DNA from: an uncultured Pelagibacteraceae bacterium | Lineage (GTDB): Bacteria > Pseudomonadota > Alphaproteobacteria > Pelagibacterales > Pelagibacteraceae | Direction: 5' to 3' | Length of the DNA stretch: 64,000 nt | NCBI GenBank assembly: GCA_902523495.1 | Contig: CABYZU010000001.1 | Location: 61,101-125,100 of the forward strand | Part shown: positions 39,102-48,075 of the stretch, in pieces | Layout of the letters: each line of letters begins with the position of its first letter | How positions within the stretch are numbered: the stretch's first letter is position 1 | Made by a program: the position numbers and the translations under genes | The notes under the pieces: model-generated | Told to the model about the DNA's origin: nothing | The model's database searches: none | The model's input: the letters and a program-made list of their open reading frames with translations, nothing else

Positions 39102-39889
39102 CACCAAGATTATTTTTTTTAATAATTTTTTTTATATCAACACATTTAAATGCTATTGAGTTTAAAGGAAAATTTTTACAAGGGCATTATATAATAGGAA
39201 TAACTGATCCCTCTTCTAAAATAATTATAGATAAAAAGGAAGTGAAAGTTTCAAAGGATGGATATTTTGCTTTTGGTATAGATAGAGACAGAAAATTCGA
39301 TGTAACTATCACAAAAATTGCTAATGGAAAAAGTGAAAAGATTAGAAAAAAAGTTCTAAAAAGAAAATATAATATTCAAAGAATAGATGGATTAGAGGAA
39401 AGTAAGGTTACACCACCTGAATCGGTTTATAAAAGAATAAAAGAGGAAAATAATAGAATTGGCAAAGCTAGAGCAATTAATTCTGATTTACCTTTTTTTA
39501 AAAATCAGTTCATTATGCCTGTGAAAGGAATTATAAGTGGAGTATATGGAAGCCAGAGAATTCTTAATGGAAAACCTAAGTGGCCCCACTATGGGATTGA
39601 TATAGCTGCCAAAAAAGGAACAATGATTTTGTCATCTGCAACTGGAGTTGTTACAATGGCGGAAGATGATCTTTATTATACAGGTGGTACAATTATTATG
39701 GATCATGGACACGGAATTTCTACAATTTATTCTCATCTAGAGAGCGTAATGGTTTCTGTCGGTGATACAATTAATCAAGGAGATGTTATAGGGACAGTTG
39801 GATCAACAGGAAGATCTACAGGTCCTCACTTAGATTTTAGAGTAAATTGGTTCCAAACTAGACTAGATCCAATGTCTTTATTAAACTAA
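39086..39889 (+). CDS. M23 family peptidase (LytM-like), exported, with altered zinc motif
   Basis: 267 residues. A signal peptide (about 1-23) is followed by a beta-rich N-terminal domain and a C-terminal M23 domain. Zinc site 1 is H168-x3-D172 (HYGID), and an intermediate His is H217 (YSHLES). The last motif reads H248-L-D250 (GPHLDFRVNW) where LytM-type enzymes have HxH, so one expected zinc ligand is Asp. It may still bind metal, or act as a non-hydrolytic cell-wall factor. The gene starts within the SDR gene (16-base overlap). Confidence 0.85.
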   Translation: MDCKITPRLFFLIIFFISTHLNAIEFKGKFLQGHYIIGITDPSSKIIIDKKEVKVSKDGYFAFGIDRDRKFDVTITKIANGKSEKIRKKVLKRKYNIQRIDGLEESKVTPPESVYKRIKEENNRIGKARAINSDLPFFKNQFIMPVKGIISGVYGSQRILNGKPKWPHYGIDIAAKKGTMILSSATGVVTMAEDDLYYTGGTIIMDHGHGISTIYSHLESVMVSVGDTINQGDVIGTVGSTGRSTGPHLDFRVNWFQTRLDPMSLLN

Positions 39890-39895
39890 ATATTA

Positions 39896-40051
39896 ATGTC
39901 TGTTATAACTAAATTCAAAAATTTTGTACTAAAAAGTAAATGGGGTAAATACATTTTAGTTGGGGGTTTTACTTTTTTTCTAATTAAAGGAATGGTGTGG
40001 CTAATAGTTTTTTTAATTGCTGGTTTTAGTTTGATAAATTTTGGATCATAA
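39896..40051 (+). CDS. Small membrane protein (51 residues), unknown
   Basis: ATG at 39896, 6 bases after the M23 stop, TAA at 40049-40051. An N-terminal basic part (MSVITKFKNFVLKSKWGKY) precedes one or two hydrophobic segments (about 20-31 and 33-48). The amphipathic lead and the GK-YILVGG turn suggest an inner-membrane peptide with the N-terminus inside. Family not recognised. Confidence 0.55.
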   Translation: MSVITKFKNFVLKSKWGKYILVGGFTFFLIKGMVWLIVFLIAGFSLINFGS

Positions 40052-40065
40052 AATATAGTTCAAAT

Positions 40066-40494
40066 ATGGAAGCAGGAAATCAAAATAATTTTGAATTTAA
40101 AATTGCTGGTTTAACCATGGAAAAAATATCTATTTATTACGGACTTTTTTTAATTTTTTGGGGATTAATTGTAAGCTTTATTAGTGGGAGTGGATCATTT
40201 ACATCATATATTCCATCTATTTTGGGAGTTCCAATTTTAATTTTTTCTTATCTATCAATCAAATTTATTTCAAAGAAAAAAATGTTTATGCATGTTGTGG
40301 TTTTGTTTGGATTAATAATTTTTTTAGGTGGTCTTGATTTCATAAGATCATTAGTAAGTGGAAATGCTTTTGAAAATGTTTATGCAGATTTATCAAAAAT
40401 TATGATGTTAATTACTGGTTTATTATTTACTTACCAATGCGTTAAATCATTTATATATGCAAGAAAAATGAGAGAATTAGGAAATACAGAATGA
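40066..40494 (+). CDS. Membrane protein of unknown function
   Basis: 142 residues with four predicted transmembrane helices (about 25-43, 48-65, 72-90, 108-125) after a polar N-terminus. The tail KSFIYARKMRELGNTE is basic and cytoplasmic. The stop overlaps the start of the hydratase-like gene in an ATGA arrangement. No family recognised; size and helix count resemble small accessory membrane proteins. Confidence 0.6.
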   Translation: MEAGNQNNFEFKIAGLTMEKISIYYGLFLIFWGLIVSFISGSGSFTSYIPSILGVPILIFSYLSIKFISKKKMFMHVVVLFGLIIFLGGLDFIRSLVSGNAFENVYADLSKIMMLITGLLFTYQCVKSFIYARKMRELGNTE

Positions 40495-41261
40495 TTTCGC
40501 AATCAGAAAAAATAGCCAACAGATTAGTAAATGCTTTTATCAAAAATAAAATAATCGCACCCTTACCAAGGAAATTTACTAAAAAACTTACTGAAGCCAA
40601 TAAATTTAGAATGCTTTGCGAAAGTAAAGTAAAAAAACCAGTTATAGGTTATAAAGCCGGTGGAACCGGAATTCCAGTAATGAAAAAATTAAAAGAAAAA
40701 GAACCTTTTTATGCATCTGTTTATAAAGATAATTTTTTAAAAAGTGGTAAAAGTGTAAAGATTAGCAAAACCACTTTTGGTATAGAGCTTGAGGTTTGTT
40801 ATTTAATTAAAAAATCTTTTTTTAATTCTAAAAAAGTGATCACAACGAAAAATATATCAAAATTTATATCCCATATGGCTCCTTGTATTGAGATTGTGGG
40901 TTATAGACAAAGAAAAAAAGGCATTACCTCTTTTGGAGATCTAAGTAGTGATTTTGGGGCTAATGTTAAGTTTTTGGTCGGTCAAAAGAAAAAATATAAA
41001 AAAATAAATATCGGAAATTTAAAAACTAATATTTCAAACAAAAAAACAAAACAAAATATAAATGGTAATACCAGTGCAGTTTTTATTAATCCATTGAACT
41101 CCTTAAGATTTGTTTTGAATAAAATTAAAAAAGATAAGTTAAATTTGAATAAAAATTTTTATGTATTTACAGGGTCTACTGTAGGGGTTGTTCCAATTGG
41201 TAAAGGCCTTTATACAGGTAAGATAGATAAGTTAGGATCTGTAAAAACTATAATTAGATAA
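40491..41261 (+). CDS. 2-keto-4-pentenoate hydratase-like protein (MhpD group, FAH superfamily)
   Basis: 256 residues. The pattern VIGYKAGGTG near 51, then FGIELEVCYLI near 95 with the paired acidic metal ligands, and CIEIVGYR near 135 followed by a conserved DLSSDFGAN segment match 2-hydroxypenta-2,4-dienoate hydratases and oxalocrotonate decarboxylases. These act late in ring-cleavage pathways, but no other such gene is adjacent. The C-terminal half contains several Lys/Asn-rich stretches. Confidence 0.75.
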   Translation: MISQSEKIANRLVNAFIKNKIIAPLPRKFTKKLTEANKFRMLCESKVKKPVIGYKAGGTGIPVMKKLKEKEPFYASVYKDNFLKSGKSVKISKTTFGIELEVCYLIKKSFFNSKKVITTKNISKFISHMAPCIEIVGYRQRKKGITSFGDLSSDFGANVKFLVGQKKKYKKINIGNLKTNISNKKTKQNINGNTSAVFINPLNSLRFVLNKIKKDKLNLNKNFYVFTGSTVGVVPIGKGLYTGKIDKLGSVKTIIR

Positions 41262-41264
41262 AAA

Positions 41265-41387
41265 GTGAAAACATTTATACTTTTAGTTTTAGTTGTTGTT
41301 GTTGTATGGGTATTGTTCAGACCTGTTACTCAAAAAGAACTCGACAGATACAATAATAAAGATAATAGACCGAATTTAGACTTATAA
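41265..41387 (+). CDS. Small single-span membrane protein (40 residues), unknown
   Basis: Start GTG at 41265, 3 bases after the hydratase stop; TAA at 41385-41387. One hydrophobic helix (residues 3-18, mainly Val/Leu) is followed by a polar tail (RPVTQKELDRYNNKDNR). It would be an inner-membrane anchor peptide with a short soluble tail. The GTG start and short length lower confidence. Confidence 0.45.
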   Translation: MKTFILLVLVVVVVWVLFRPVTQKELDRYNNKDNRPNLDL

Positions 41388-41443
41388 CAAATTCGATTGC
41401 TTAACATTTATTTTTGTAATCTTTATTTGTTTTTTTAAATGAT

Positions 41444-41449
41444 TATAAT
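41444..41449 (+). promoter_or_regulatory. Candidate -10 element upstream of the FkbM gene
   Basis: An exact TATAAT lies in the 145-base gap between the 40-residue gene and the FkbM gene, about 84 bases before the ATG at 41533. No good -35 box is seen at 17 bases. It is the best promoter word in the gap. Confidence 0.3.
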
Positions 41450-41532
41450 GACGCTGTATTTAGTTTTAGAAAAAACTCTATAATTAAAATTAAAAACTAG
41501 ATTGCCTGACAACAAAACGAAGCTAATAAATT

Positions 41533-42259
41533 ATGAAAAAAATTATAAATCATTTTCTAAATATGCTTGGTTATAATATTTCAAAAAATTAAAACTTATA
41601 ATTTTAATCATATTTATAAAGAATTTGAAAAAAAACAAAATAATGTAATAATTGATGTGGGTACAAATCGAGGTCAATCTATTAAGGAATTTTTGAAAAT
41701 TTATGCAAATTACGAGATTCATTGCTTTGAGCCATTAAACAATCTTTATGAAGAACTAAAAAAAAAGTACGATCATAATAAAAATATTTATTTAAATAAT
41801 TACGCGTTAGGTGAGGAAAACAAAGAAGGTAATTTTTTTAAATATCACAATGATGTAAATTCAAGTTTTAACAAACCTATTTATGGCTCTAATTGGGAAA
41901 AAAAGAAAAAAAATTTTTTTGATGTAAATACTTTGATTAAAGAAGAATTAAAAGTAAAAATTTTAAAATTGGATGAATATTTTAAAATTAATAATCTAAA
42001 GTTTATTGATTTATTAAAAATAGATACTCAGGGCTATGAGGATAAAGTATTGAATGGATCACAAGAAACTCTAAAGTCAAATAATATAAATTTTATTCAA
42101 ATTGAGTTTATAATGGGGAACCAATATGAAAATAGATTAAATATAATTGATTATGAAAATTATTTAATTAAGAATAATTTTAGACTTTATGGGATAAATC
42201 AAAGAGGCGATTTGCTAACGAAGAGTGATATATCATTAGATTTATTGTATGCCAATTAA
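41533..42259 (+). pseudogene. FkbM family methyltransferase, apparently frameshifted near its 5' end
   Basis: From 41567 to 42259 an open frame encodes an FkbM methyltransferase: NNVIIDVGTNRGQSIKEF is the SAM-binding motif, followed by IHCFEPLNNLYEEL and LLKIDTQGYEDKVLNGS. That frame has only a TTG as start. In another frame, ATG at 41533 begins MKKIINHFLNMLGYNIS and stops at 41590-41592. Joining the two inside the A6 run at 41583-41588 (one base fewer, or two more) gives a continuous protein of about 241-242 residues with a natural N-terminus. So this is either a recent frameshift, a sequencing indel in the A-tract, or ribosomal slippage. FkbM enzymes O-methylate sugars or similar groups. 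Confidence 0.7.
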
Positions 42260-42345
42260 AACTATGTATCTGTAAAATAATAAGAATAAATTAAGTAAAT
42301 TGGACTTGGAGCCTAATAGTGGCACACCCATCTACTAATTTAACT

Positions 42346-44130
42346 TTAAGAAATCAAAGAAGGTTGCTTTTTCATATCCTCTTTTTTTATACCAGCAACT
42401 CTTACTGGTTTTTTCATTGCATCTCTTCTAAATGGTTCTCCTAATTCTTGATTTAATATTACTTCAATAAAAGTAGTGATTCCTTTTTTTTGATCTTCAC
42501 AAGATTGTTTTATAGCAGCAGTTGTTTCATCCATTGTTTTTACTGATACACCTTTTAGTCCACATGCATCCGCTACTTTTGCATAACTTAATTCAGGGTC
42601 TAACTCAGTTCCAATAAAATTATTATCAAACCAAAGTGTAGTATTTCTCTTTTCTGCTCCCCATTGATAATTTCTAAAAATTACCATAGTAATTGCAGGC
42701 CACTCCTCTCTAGCGCAAGAACTCATCTCATTCATACTAATTCCAAACGCGCCATCTCCTGCAAAACCAATTACAGGTGTATCAGGACATCCAATTTTTG
42801 CACCTAAGATTGAGGGAAAACCATAACCACAAGGTCCAAATAAACCAGGTGCTAAATACTTTCTTGGTTTCTCAAAAGTTGGATAAGCGTTTCCTATTGC
42901 ACAATTATTTCCAATGTCACTTGAGATTATTACATCCTCTGGCATTCCAGCTTGTATAGCTCTCCATGCTTGTCTTGGTGACATTCTGTCTTTGTCTCTC
43001 TCTCTTGCTTCTTTATTCCAAACTGTGCCCTCATCATCCTCTTCATGATCTAAACTTGATAATTTTTGTAACCAAGCAGATTTTGTTTGGTGAATTAAAT
43101 CTTTTCTTTTTTGTCTATCTGCATCTCCTGCATTTGAGGCAAGTTTATCAAAAATTTGTTGAGCAACTAATTTTGCATCACCACTTATACCCACAGTGAC
43201 TTTCTTAGTTAAACCAATTCTGTCTGGATTAATATCAACTTGAATTATGTTTGCGTTCTTTGGCCAGTAATCTATTCCATAACCAGGTAAAGTTGAAAAA
43301 GGATTTAATCTAGTCCCTAATGCTAAAACTACATCTGCTTTAGAAATCAATTCCATTGCTGCTTTTGATCCATTATATCCCAATGGTCCGACTGCTAAAG
43401 GGTGACTTCCTGGAAAACTATCATTGTGCTGATAACCAGAACAAACTGGTGAGTCTAATTTTTCAGCAAGCTTTTTGGTTTCGTCAATGGCACCACCGAT
43501 AACAACACCTGCTCCTGACAAAATAACTGGAAATTTTGCTTTTGATAAAAGATCAGCTGCTTTCGCAACTGCATCTGCACCTCCACCTTGTCTCTCTAAT
43601 CTTACAATTGGTGGAAGTTCAATATCAATTACCTGTGTCCAATAATCTCTTGGAACGTTTATTTGAGCTGGTGCTGACCCTCTAATAGCTTTTTCTATAA
43701 CTCTATTTAAAACTTCAGCCATCCTTGATGGATCTCTTACTTCCTCTTGGTAACAAACCATATCTTTAAATAAATTCATTTGTTCAACTTCTTGAAAACC
43801 ACCTTGACCCATAGTTTTATTTGCTGCCTGAGGTGTTACTAATAATAAAGGAGTGTGGTTCCAGTAAGCTGTTTTAATTGGTGTGACTAAACCAGTAATA
43901 CCAGGTCCATTTTGTGCAATGACCATAGACATTTTTCCCGTAGATCTAGTGTAACCATCTGCAATTAATCCACCATTTGTTTCATGTGCAACATCCCAAA
44001 ATGTTATACCTGCATCAGGAAAAATATCTGAAATTGGCATAAACGCTGATCCAATAATTCCAAAAGCATGTTCAATGCCATGCATCTGTAAAACTTTAAC
44101 AAAAGCTTCCTCAGTTGTCATTTTAGTCAT
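42346..44130 (-). CDS. xsc: Sulfoacetaldehyde acetyltransferase (Xsc)
   Basis: 594 residues, a ThDP-dependent enzyme that converts sulfoacetaldehyde plus phosphate into acetyl phosphate and sulfite. The N-terminal part carries the acetolactate-synthase-like ThDP-activating Glu in WDVAHETNGGLIADGYTRSTG. The stretch MGQGGFQEVEQMNLFKDMVCYQEEVRDPSRMAEV is characteristic of Xsc rather than acetolactate synthase. The ThDP motif runs from GDGAFGISMNE to RNYQWGAEKRN. Start may be M1 (44130) or M4 (44121). It is divergent from suyAB. No phosphotransacetylase or sulfoacetaldehyde-producing gene is in the window. Confidence 0.9.
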   Translation of the reverse strand: MTKMTTEEAFVKVLQMHGIEHAFGIIGSAFMPISDIFPDAGITFWDVAHETNGGLIADGYTRSTGKMSMVIAQNGPGITGLVTPIKTAYWNHTPLLLVTPQAANKTMGQGGFQEVEQMNLFKDMVCYQEEVRDPSRMAEVLNRVIEKAIRGSAPAQINVPRDYWTQVIDIELPPIVRLERQGGGADAVAKAADLLSKAKFPVILSGAGVVIGGAIDETKKLAEKLDSPVCSGYQHNDSFPGSHPLAVGPLGYNGSKAAMELISKADVVLALGTRLNPFSTLPGYGIDYWPKNANIIQVDINPDRIGLTKKVTVGISGDAKLVAQQIFDKLASNAGDADRQKRKDLIHQTKSAWLQKLSSLDHEEDDEGTVWNKEARERDKDRMSPRQAWRAIQAGMPEDVIISSDIGNNCAIGNAYPTFEKPRKYLAPGLFGPCGYGFPSILGAKIGCPDTPVIGFAGDGAFGISMNEMSSCAREEWPAITMVIFRNYQWGAEKRNTTLWFDNNFIGTELDPELSYAKVADACGLKGVSVKTMDETTAAIKQSCEDQKKGITTFIEVILNQELGEPFRRDAMKKPVRVAGIKKEDMKKQPSLIS

Positions 44131-44241
44131 AGTTAATCTTTCTTAATCAGCGTCTTTAATAATATATATATAATTTAATTGTTAATTTTTGGGATTAATA
44201 TATAAGATTTTGAAAATTTCAAATAAACAATTCGACACGAT
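44131..44241. promoter_or_regulatory. Divergent xsc/suyA promoter region with an inverted repeat
   Basis: 111 AT-rich bases contain the promoters of both sulfonate genes. A 7-1-7 inverted repeat, TTTGAAA-A-TTTCAAA at 44209-44223, lies 18 bases before the suyA ATG and could be an operator shared by both directions. The TA-rich run at about 44160-44172 offers -10 words. No regulator gene is adjacent. Confidence 0.4.
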
Positions 44242-44526
44242 ATGGCTACTGAAATTATAATCCACGACCAAAAAGACAATGTAGGTGTTGTGGTAATTGA
44301 AAAAATTAACCCAAAACAAGAGTGTACCTGCTGGATTATGGAGAACGATAGCTCTACAAATATTCAATCAAAGGACGAAATTCCTCTAGGACATAAAATA
44401 GCTATGAATGATCTAAATGAGGGTGATACGATTTTAAAATATGGGCATGACATCGGCAAAGTGGTTAAACCTATCAAAAAAGGTGAACACGTTCATGTTC
44501 ATAATGTGAAAACAAAAAAGTGGTAA
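44242..44526 (+). CDS. suyA: (2R)-sulfolactate sulfo-lyase, small subunit (SuyA)
   Basis: 94 residues, a single SAF domain as in the small subunits of altronate/galactarate-type dehydratases. The ending DIGKVVKPIKKGEHVHVHNVKT and IPLGHKIAMNDLNEGDTILKYG are the conserved SAF strands. Together with the next gene it is the two-subunit form that cleaves sulfolactate to pyruvate and sulfite. The adjacency of xsc and sulfite-handling genes favours this over a sugar-acid dehydratase. Confidence 0.87.
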   Translation: MATEIIIHDQKDNVGVVVIEKINPKQECTCWIMENDSSTNIQSKDEIPLGHKIAMNDLNEGDTILKYGHDIGKVVKPIKKGEHVHVHNVKTKKW

Positions 44527-44529
44527 TCG

Positions 44530-45696
44530 ATGGAAATTCCAAAAAGTTTTTTAGGTTATAAAAGAGAAAACGGGAGAGCTGGAACAAGAAATCATGTAAT
44601 CATACTCCCGGTTGATGATATTTCAAATGCATGTGCAGAAGCAGTTTCAAATAATATAAAAGGTACAATTGCTCTACCTCACTCCTATGGACGACTACAA
44701 TTTGGAGCAGATTTAGAGTTACATTTTAGAACGATGATTGGAACTGGAAGTAACCCAAATGTTGCAGCAGTAATTGTAATTGGCATAGAGCCAAAGTGGA
44801 CAAAAAAGATTGTTGATGGAATTGCTAAAACTGGAAAACCAGTTGAAGGTTTTCATATTGAACGAACTGGAGATATTGGAACAGTTATGAAAGCTTCAAA
44901 GAAAGCTCAAGAATTTGTAATGTGGGCCTCTGAAAAACAAAGAGAAGAATGTCCAATAAGTGATTTATGGATTTCAGTAAAGTGTGGTGAGTCTGATACT
45001 ACATCAGGTTTAGCATCTAATCCAACAGTTGGAAATTTAATGGACAAATTGGAACCATTGGGTGTCCACTTGTGTTTTGGTGAGACATCAGAGCTTACGG
45101 GTGCTGAAAAAGTTTGCGCAACAAGAGGGGCTACAAAAGAAGCATCAGATAAATTTATGAGAACCTGGAGTGCATATAATGATTTTATTTTAAAAGAGGC
45201 AACAGATGATCTTTCTGAAAGTCAACCAACAGCAGGCAATATCGCAGGTGGTTTAACAACTATTGAGGAAAAAGCATTTGGAAACTTTCAAAAAATTGGA
45301 AATTGTAAATTTGTAGATGTTCTTGAACCAGCAGAAGAACCTAAAAAAGGTAAAGGACTATATTTTATGGATACTTCTTCGGCGGCAGCTGAATGTGTAA
45401 CTCTCCAAGCCGCAGCAGGATTTAACATTCATTTATTTCCGACTGGTCAGGGTAATATTGTAGGAAATCCAATAGAACCTGTAGTAAAGTTAACAGCAAA
45501 TCCGTTAACTGCAAAAAGTATGAGTGAACATGTGGATTGTGATGTTTCAAAAATTCTTTCAAGAGAAATGAATTTATCAGAGGCGGGTGATAAACTTATT
45601 GAGACAACTTTAAGAGTTGCTAATGGAAGATTAACCTGTGCAGAAGCTTTAGGTCATAAAGAGTTTGTTATGACCAAACTTTATAGAAGCGCATAA
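44530..45696 (+). CDS. suyB: (2R)-sulfolactate sulfo-lyase, large subunit (SuyB)
   Basis: 388 residues of the UxaA/GarD family, with the N-terminal [21 protein letters not shown]. The conserved iron-binding region includes [22 protein letters not shown] and the later [19 protein letters not shown] and [19 protein letters not shown]. Family members are iron-dependent lyases, and the split SuyA/SuyB arrangement with ~390 residues matches sulfolactate sulfo-lyase. It follows suyA by 3 bases and precedes a sulfate/sulfite exporter gene by 14. Confidence 0.87.
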   Translation: MEIPKSFLGYKRENGRAGTRNHVIILPVDDISNACAEAVSNNIKGTIALPHSYGRLQFGADLELHFRTMIGTGSNPNVAAVIVIGIEPKWTKKIVDGIAKTGKPVEGFHIERTGDIGTVMKASKKAQEFVMWASEKQREECPISDLWISVKCGESDTTSGLASNPTVGNLMDKLEPLGVHLCFGETSELTGAEKVCATRGATKEASDKFMRTWSAYNDFILKEATDDLSESQPTAGNIAGGLTTIEEKAFGNFQKIGNCKFVDVLEPAEEPKKGKGLYFMDTSSAAAECVTLQAAAGFNIHLFPTGQGNIVGNPIEPVVKLTANPLTAKSMSEHVDCDVSKILSREMNLSEAGDKLIETTLRVANGRLTCAEALGHKEFVMTKLYRSA

Positions 45697-45710
45697 TTAT
45701 TTTATTTAAG

Positions 45711-46784
45711 ATGATTTACAAAAAATACTTGGTGGTATTGCCAGGTATTATACTTGCGTTTGTTCTCTATTCTATTTCCCAAGGATTTAATAATATAATT
45801 GGCATTGAGCTTTTAGAATATAATAAAAGTCCAATATCTACAGCAATGATAGCAATTTTATTAGGAATATTTTTTGGTAATTTTTTTAAAATCCGAGATT
45901 CCTTCCAGAGGGGCTTAGATTTTACAAGAGACTATTTATTAAAACTTGGAATTATTTGTTTAGGAATCCAATTAAAGCCTTTTGAATTTTTAGATTTTGG
46001 AAAAATTGCTATTCCATTAATCTTAATTTGTATAATAAGTGTATTGGTAGTTATTAAACTATTAATAAAAAAACTTAAAATACCTACCAGAATGGCTTAT
46101 TTAATATCAGTAGGCAGCACTGTTTGTGGAACCACTGCAATAATGGCAACAGCGCCAGTAATAAAGGCAAATAAAAGTGAGGTGTCTTATGCGATTGCTA
46201 ACATTACTTTATTTGGGATTTTGTCTATGCTGTTATACCCATACTTTGCAAATTTTTATTTTGAAGGTAACTCTCTATTTGCCGGTCTATTTTTAGGTAC
46301 TGCAATACACGAAACTTCTCAGGTTGCTGCAGCTGGTCTTATTTACGATCAACAATTTAATAGTCCTGAAACATTAAATATAGCAACTGTAACTAAACTT
46401 ATAAGAAATACATCTCTGATAATAATGATTCCACTTTTTGCAATCCACTATAATAGAGGTCATGCAAAGGAGAAAAATTATTCTATTTTAAATATATTTC
46501 CTTATTTTGTATTAGGTTTTGTTGGAATGATAATTGTTAGGAATGTAGGTGATCAAGTTTTCTTAATTGATAAAACTAATAATTGGAATGAAATGATAGA
46601 TTTTATAAAAATATGCTCTAAAATATTCTTAACTATGGCTATGGCAGCAATAGGCCTTTCAACAAATTTGAGAGATATCAAGAATATGGGACATAAACCG
46701 TTTGTTGTTGGATTTGTTTCAATGTTAACCGTAGGGATTGTTAGTATCCTTACAATCGATATATATCTAAAATTATTTACTTAG
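45711..46784 (+). CDS. YeiH-family putative sulfate/sulfite exporter
   Basis: 357 residues, about 9-10 transmembrane helices. The pattern PISTAMIAILLGIFFGN, then RDYLLKLGIICLGIQLKP, VGSTVCGTTAIMATAPVI and FLGTAIHETSQVAAAGLIY is that of the YeiH (Cons_hypoth698) family, annotated as putative sulfate exporters. Sitting right after suyAB, it most likely exports the sulfite released by SuyAB and Xsc, or sulfate derived from it. It converges with the TauE-type gene (8-base overlap). Confidence 0.85.
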   Translation: MIYKKYLVVLPGIILAFVLYSISQGFNNIIGIELLEYNKSPISTAMIAILLGIFFGNFFKIRDSFQRGLDFTRDYLLKLGIICLGIQLKPFEFLDFGKIAIPLILICIISVLVVIKLLIKKLKIPTRMAYLISVGSTVCGTTAIMATAPVIKANKSEVSYAIANITLFGILSMLLYPYFANFYFEGNSLFAGLFLGTAIHETSQVAAAGLIYDQQFNSPETLNIATVTKLIRNTSLIIMIPLFAIHYNRGHAKEKNYSILNIFPYFVLGFVGMIIVRNVGDQVFLIDKTNNWNEMIDFIKICSKIFLTMAMAAIGLSTNLRDIKNMGHKPFVVGFVSMLTVGIVSILTIDIYLKLFT

Positions 46785-47871
46785 ACTGTTTTACCGCTTT
46801 ATTAAAATATTTTTCTCTGAACTTTGAAATTGATCTTCTAATAAATGCAGCGGCAATTCCTAAAATAACTGCAAATAAAATTGAAAATAATCCATAAAAG
46901 AAAGGCATATCCTCTGAAAACTCTTTAATAAACTTTGAAAAAAAATTCAAATCTGTTGTATCTACCAATTTAATTCCTCCCTGTATATTTTCGGCAAAAA
47001 AAGTATCATAAGCTATGACGATCCCGACGATCAATAATAAAATTGCTAACAAAGCTTTTAATCCTGAGCTGTCTATTTGCTCTCCAAGTTTTTGTCCTAC
47101 TTGAACTCCTACTATTGATCCCACAACCAGCATTAATACGAGCATTAGATCTATAGAGCCATAATTAATCGAATGCAGAAATGTGACTATCACACTCACG
47201 AAAATGGTTACAAATAAAGAAGTTCCTGGAACTAATTTTGTTGGCATTTTAATTATATAAATCATTGCCGGTACTAATATAAAAGCACCGCCGATACCCA
47301 TAATTGCTGCTATAAAGCCAACAGCTAAACCAATGATTATAGGAGTAAATACACTTTCGTATAATTTAGATTTAGGAAATCTCATCCTAAAAGGAAGTCC
47401 ATGTATCCAATAATGAACATGTAATTTTTTTTTTTCTACAATATTTTTTTTTGCTTTGTCAATTTCGCCAAGACTTTCAACCAACATTAATGTTCCAATT
47501 ATTGCAAGAATATACATGTAAGCTAGAGAAATTACTGTATCTATTTTTCCAATACCTTTAAAATATGTAAAAGTAAAAATACCTAAAGCTGTTCCTATGG
47601 ATCCACCAATGACAATAATCAAACCCATTTTGTAATCTAAAGTATTTTTTAGCCAATGAGTGGTAGATCCTGATACAGAAGTTGCCAAAATATTATTAGC
47701 TTCATTAGCAACCGCGTATGCTGGTGGAACTCCCATAAAAATTAAAAAAGGAGTCATTAAGAAGCCACCTCCTACTCCGAACAAGCCTGAAAGAACACCA
47801 ACTATAGCGCTTAACAAAAGTATTTCGACTGGATTAATAAAGACTTGAGCTATAGGTAAAAAAACTTCCAT
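46777..47871 (-). CDS. TauE/SafE family anion (sulfite) exporter
   Basis: 364 residues, about eight transmembrane helices. Two internal repeats each begin with the family pattern: VGVLSGLFGVGGGFLMTPFLIFMGVP near the N-terminus and VGFIAAIMGIGGAFILVPAMIYIIKMP in the second half. TauE/SafE proteins export sulfite, sulfoacetate or related organosulfur anions. The location among xsc, suyAB and apr genes fits sulfite export. It may lead or be independent of the apr genes on the same strand, which end about 200 bases downstream of... its start side at 47871. Confidence 0.85.
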   Translation of the reverse strand: MEVFLPIAQVFINPVEILLLSAIVGVLSGLFGVGGGFLMTPFLIFMGVPPAYAVANEANNILATSVSGSTTHWLKNTLDYKMGLIIVIGGSIGTALGIFTFTYFKGIGKIDTVISLAYMYILAIIGTLMLVESLGEIDKAKKNIVEKKKLHVHYWIHGLPFRMRFPKSKLYESVFTPIIIGLAVGFIAAIMGIGGAFILVPAMIYIIKMPTKLVPGTSLFVTIFVSVIVTFLHSINYGSIDLMLVLMLVVGSIVGVQVGQKLGEQIDSSGLKALLAILLLIVGIVIAYDTFFAENIQGGIKLVDTTDLNFFSKFIKEFSEDMPFFYGLFSILFAVILGIAAAFIRRSISKFREKYFNKAVKQSK

Positions 47872-47896
47872 CTAATAATAAAAACTTAACTATTAA

Positions 47897-48031
47897 TTAT
47901 TTAAAAGTTATAAAAGTTCCAACTATTATGACACCCCAACAGGCAGCAATAGCAGAAAAAATTCCAGTTTTAATAAAAGTTGATTTTTTGTTAGTTATTT
48001 TGTTTAAAATCTTTAAATTTGAAAGATGCAT
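47897..48031 (-). CDS. Small single-span membrane protein (44 residues), unknown
   Basis: ATG at 48031, TAA at 47897-47899, in the gap between the 116-residue gene and the TauE-type gene, on the same strand as both. A basic N-terminus (MHLSNLKILNKITNKKSTF) is followed by one hydrophobic helix (about 20-41) containing AIAACWGVIIVGTF. If real it would be an inner-membrane peptide made with the apr or exporter genes. Family not recognised. Confidence 0.5.
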   Translation of the reverse strand: MHLSNLKILNKITNKKSTFIKTGIFSAIAACWGVIIVGTFITFK

Positions 48032-48075
48032 TTAGCTCATTGAATACACCTAGTAAAAAAATTGTCAAACTTTAA

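Noticed and set aside
42260..42345. Possible stem-loop or terminator in the 86-base gap after the FkbM gene
   Set aside because: No convincing arms or T-run could be drawn; only scattered short matches were seen.
44182..44367. Minus-strand 61-codon frame overlapping suyA
   Set aside because: It covers the xsc/suyA promoter gap and part of suyA antisense; the plus-strand SAF domain is the real gene.
44242..45696. Annotation of the SAF-domain pair as altronate/galactarate dehydratase
   Set aside because: The split ~95 + ~390 residue architecture and the xsc, exporter and apr neighbours fit sulfolactate sulfo-lyase better. The family alone would not decide.
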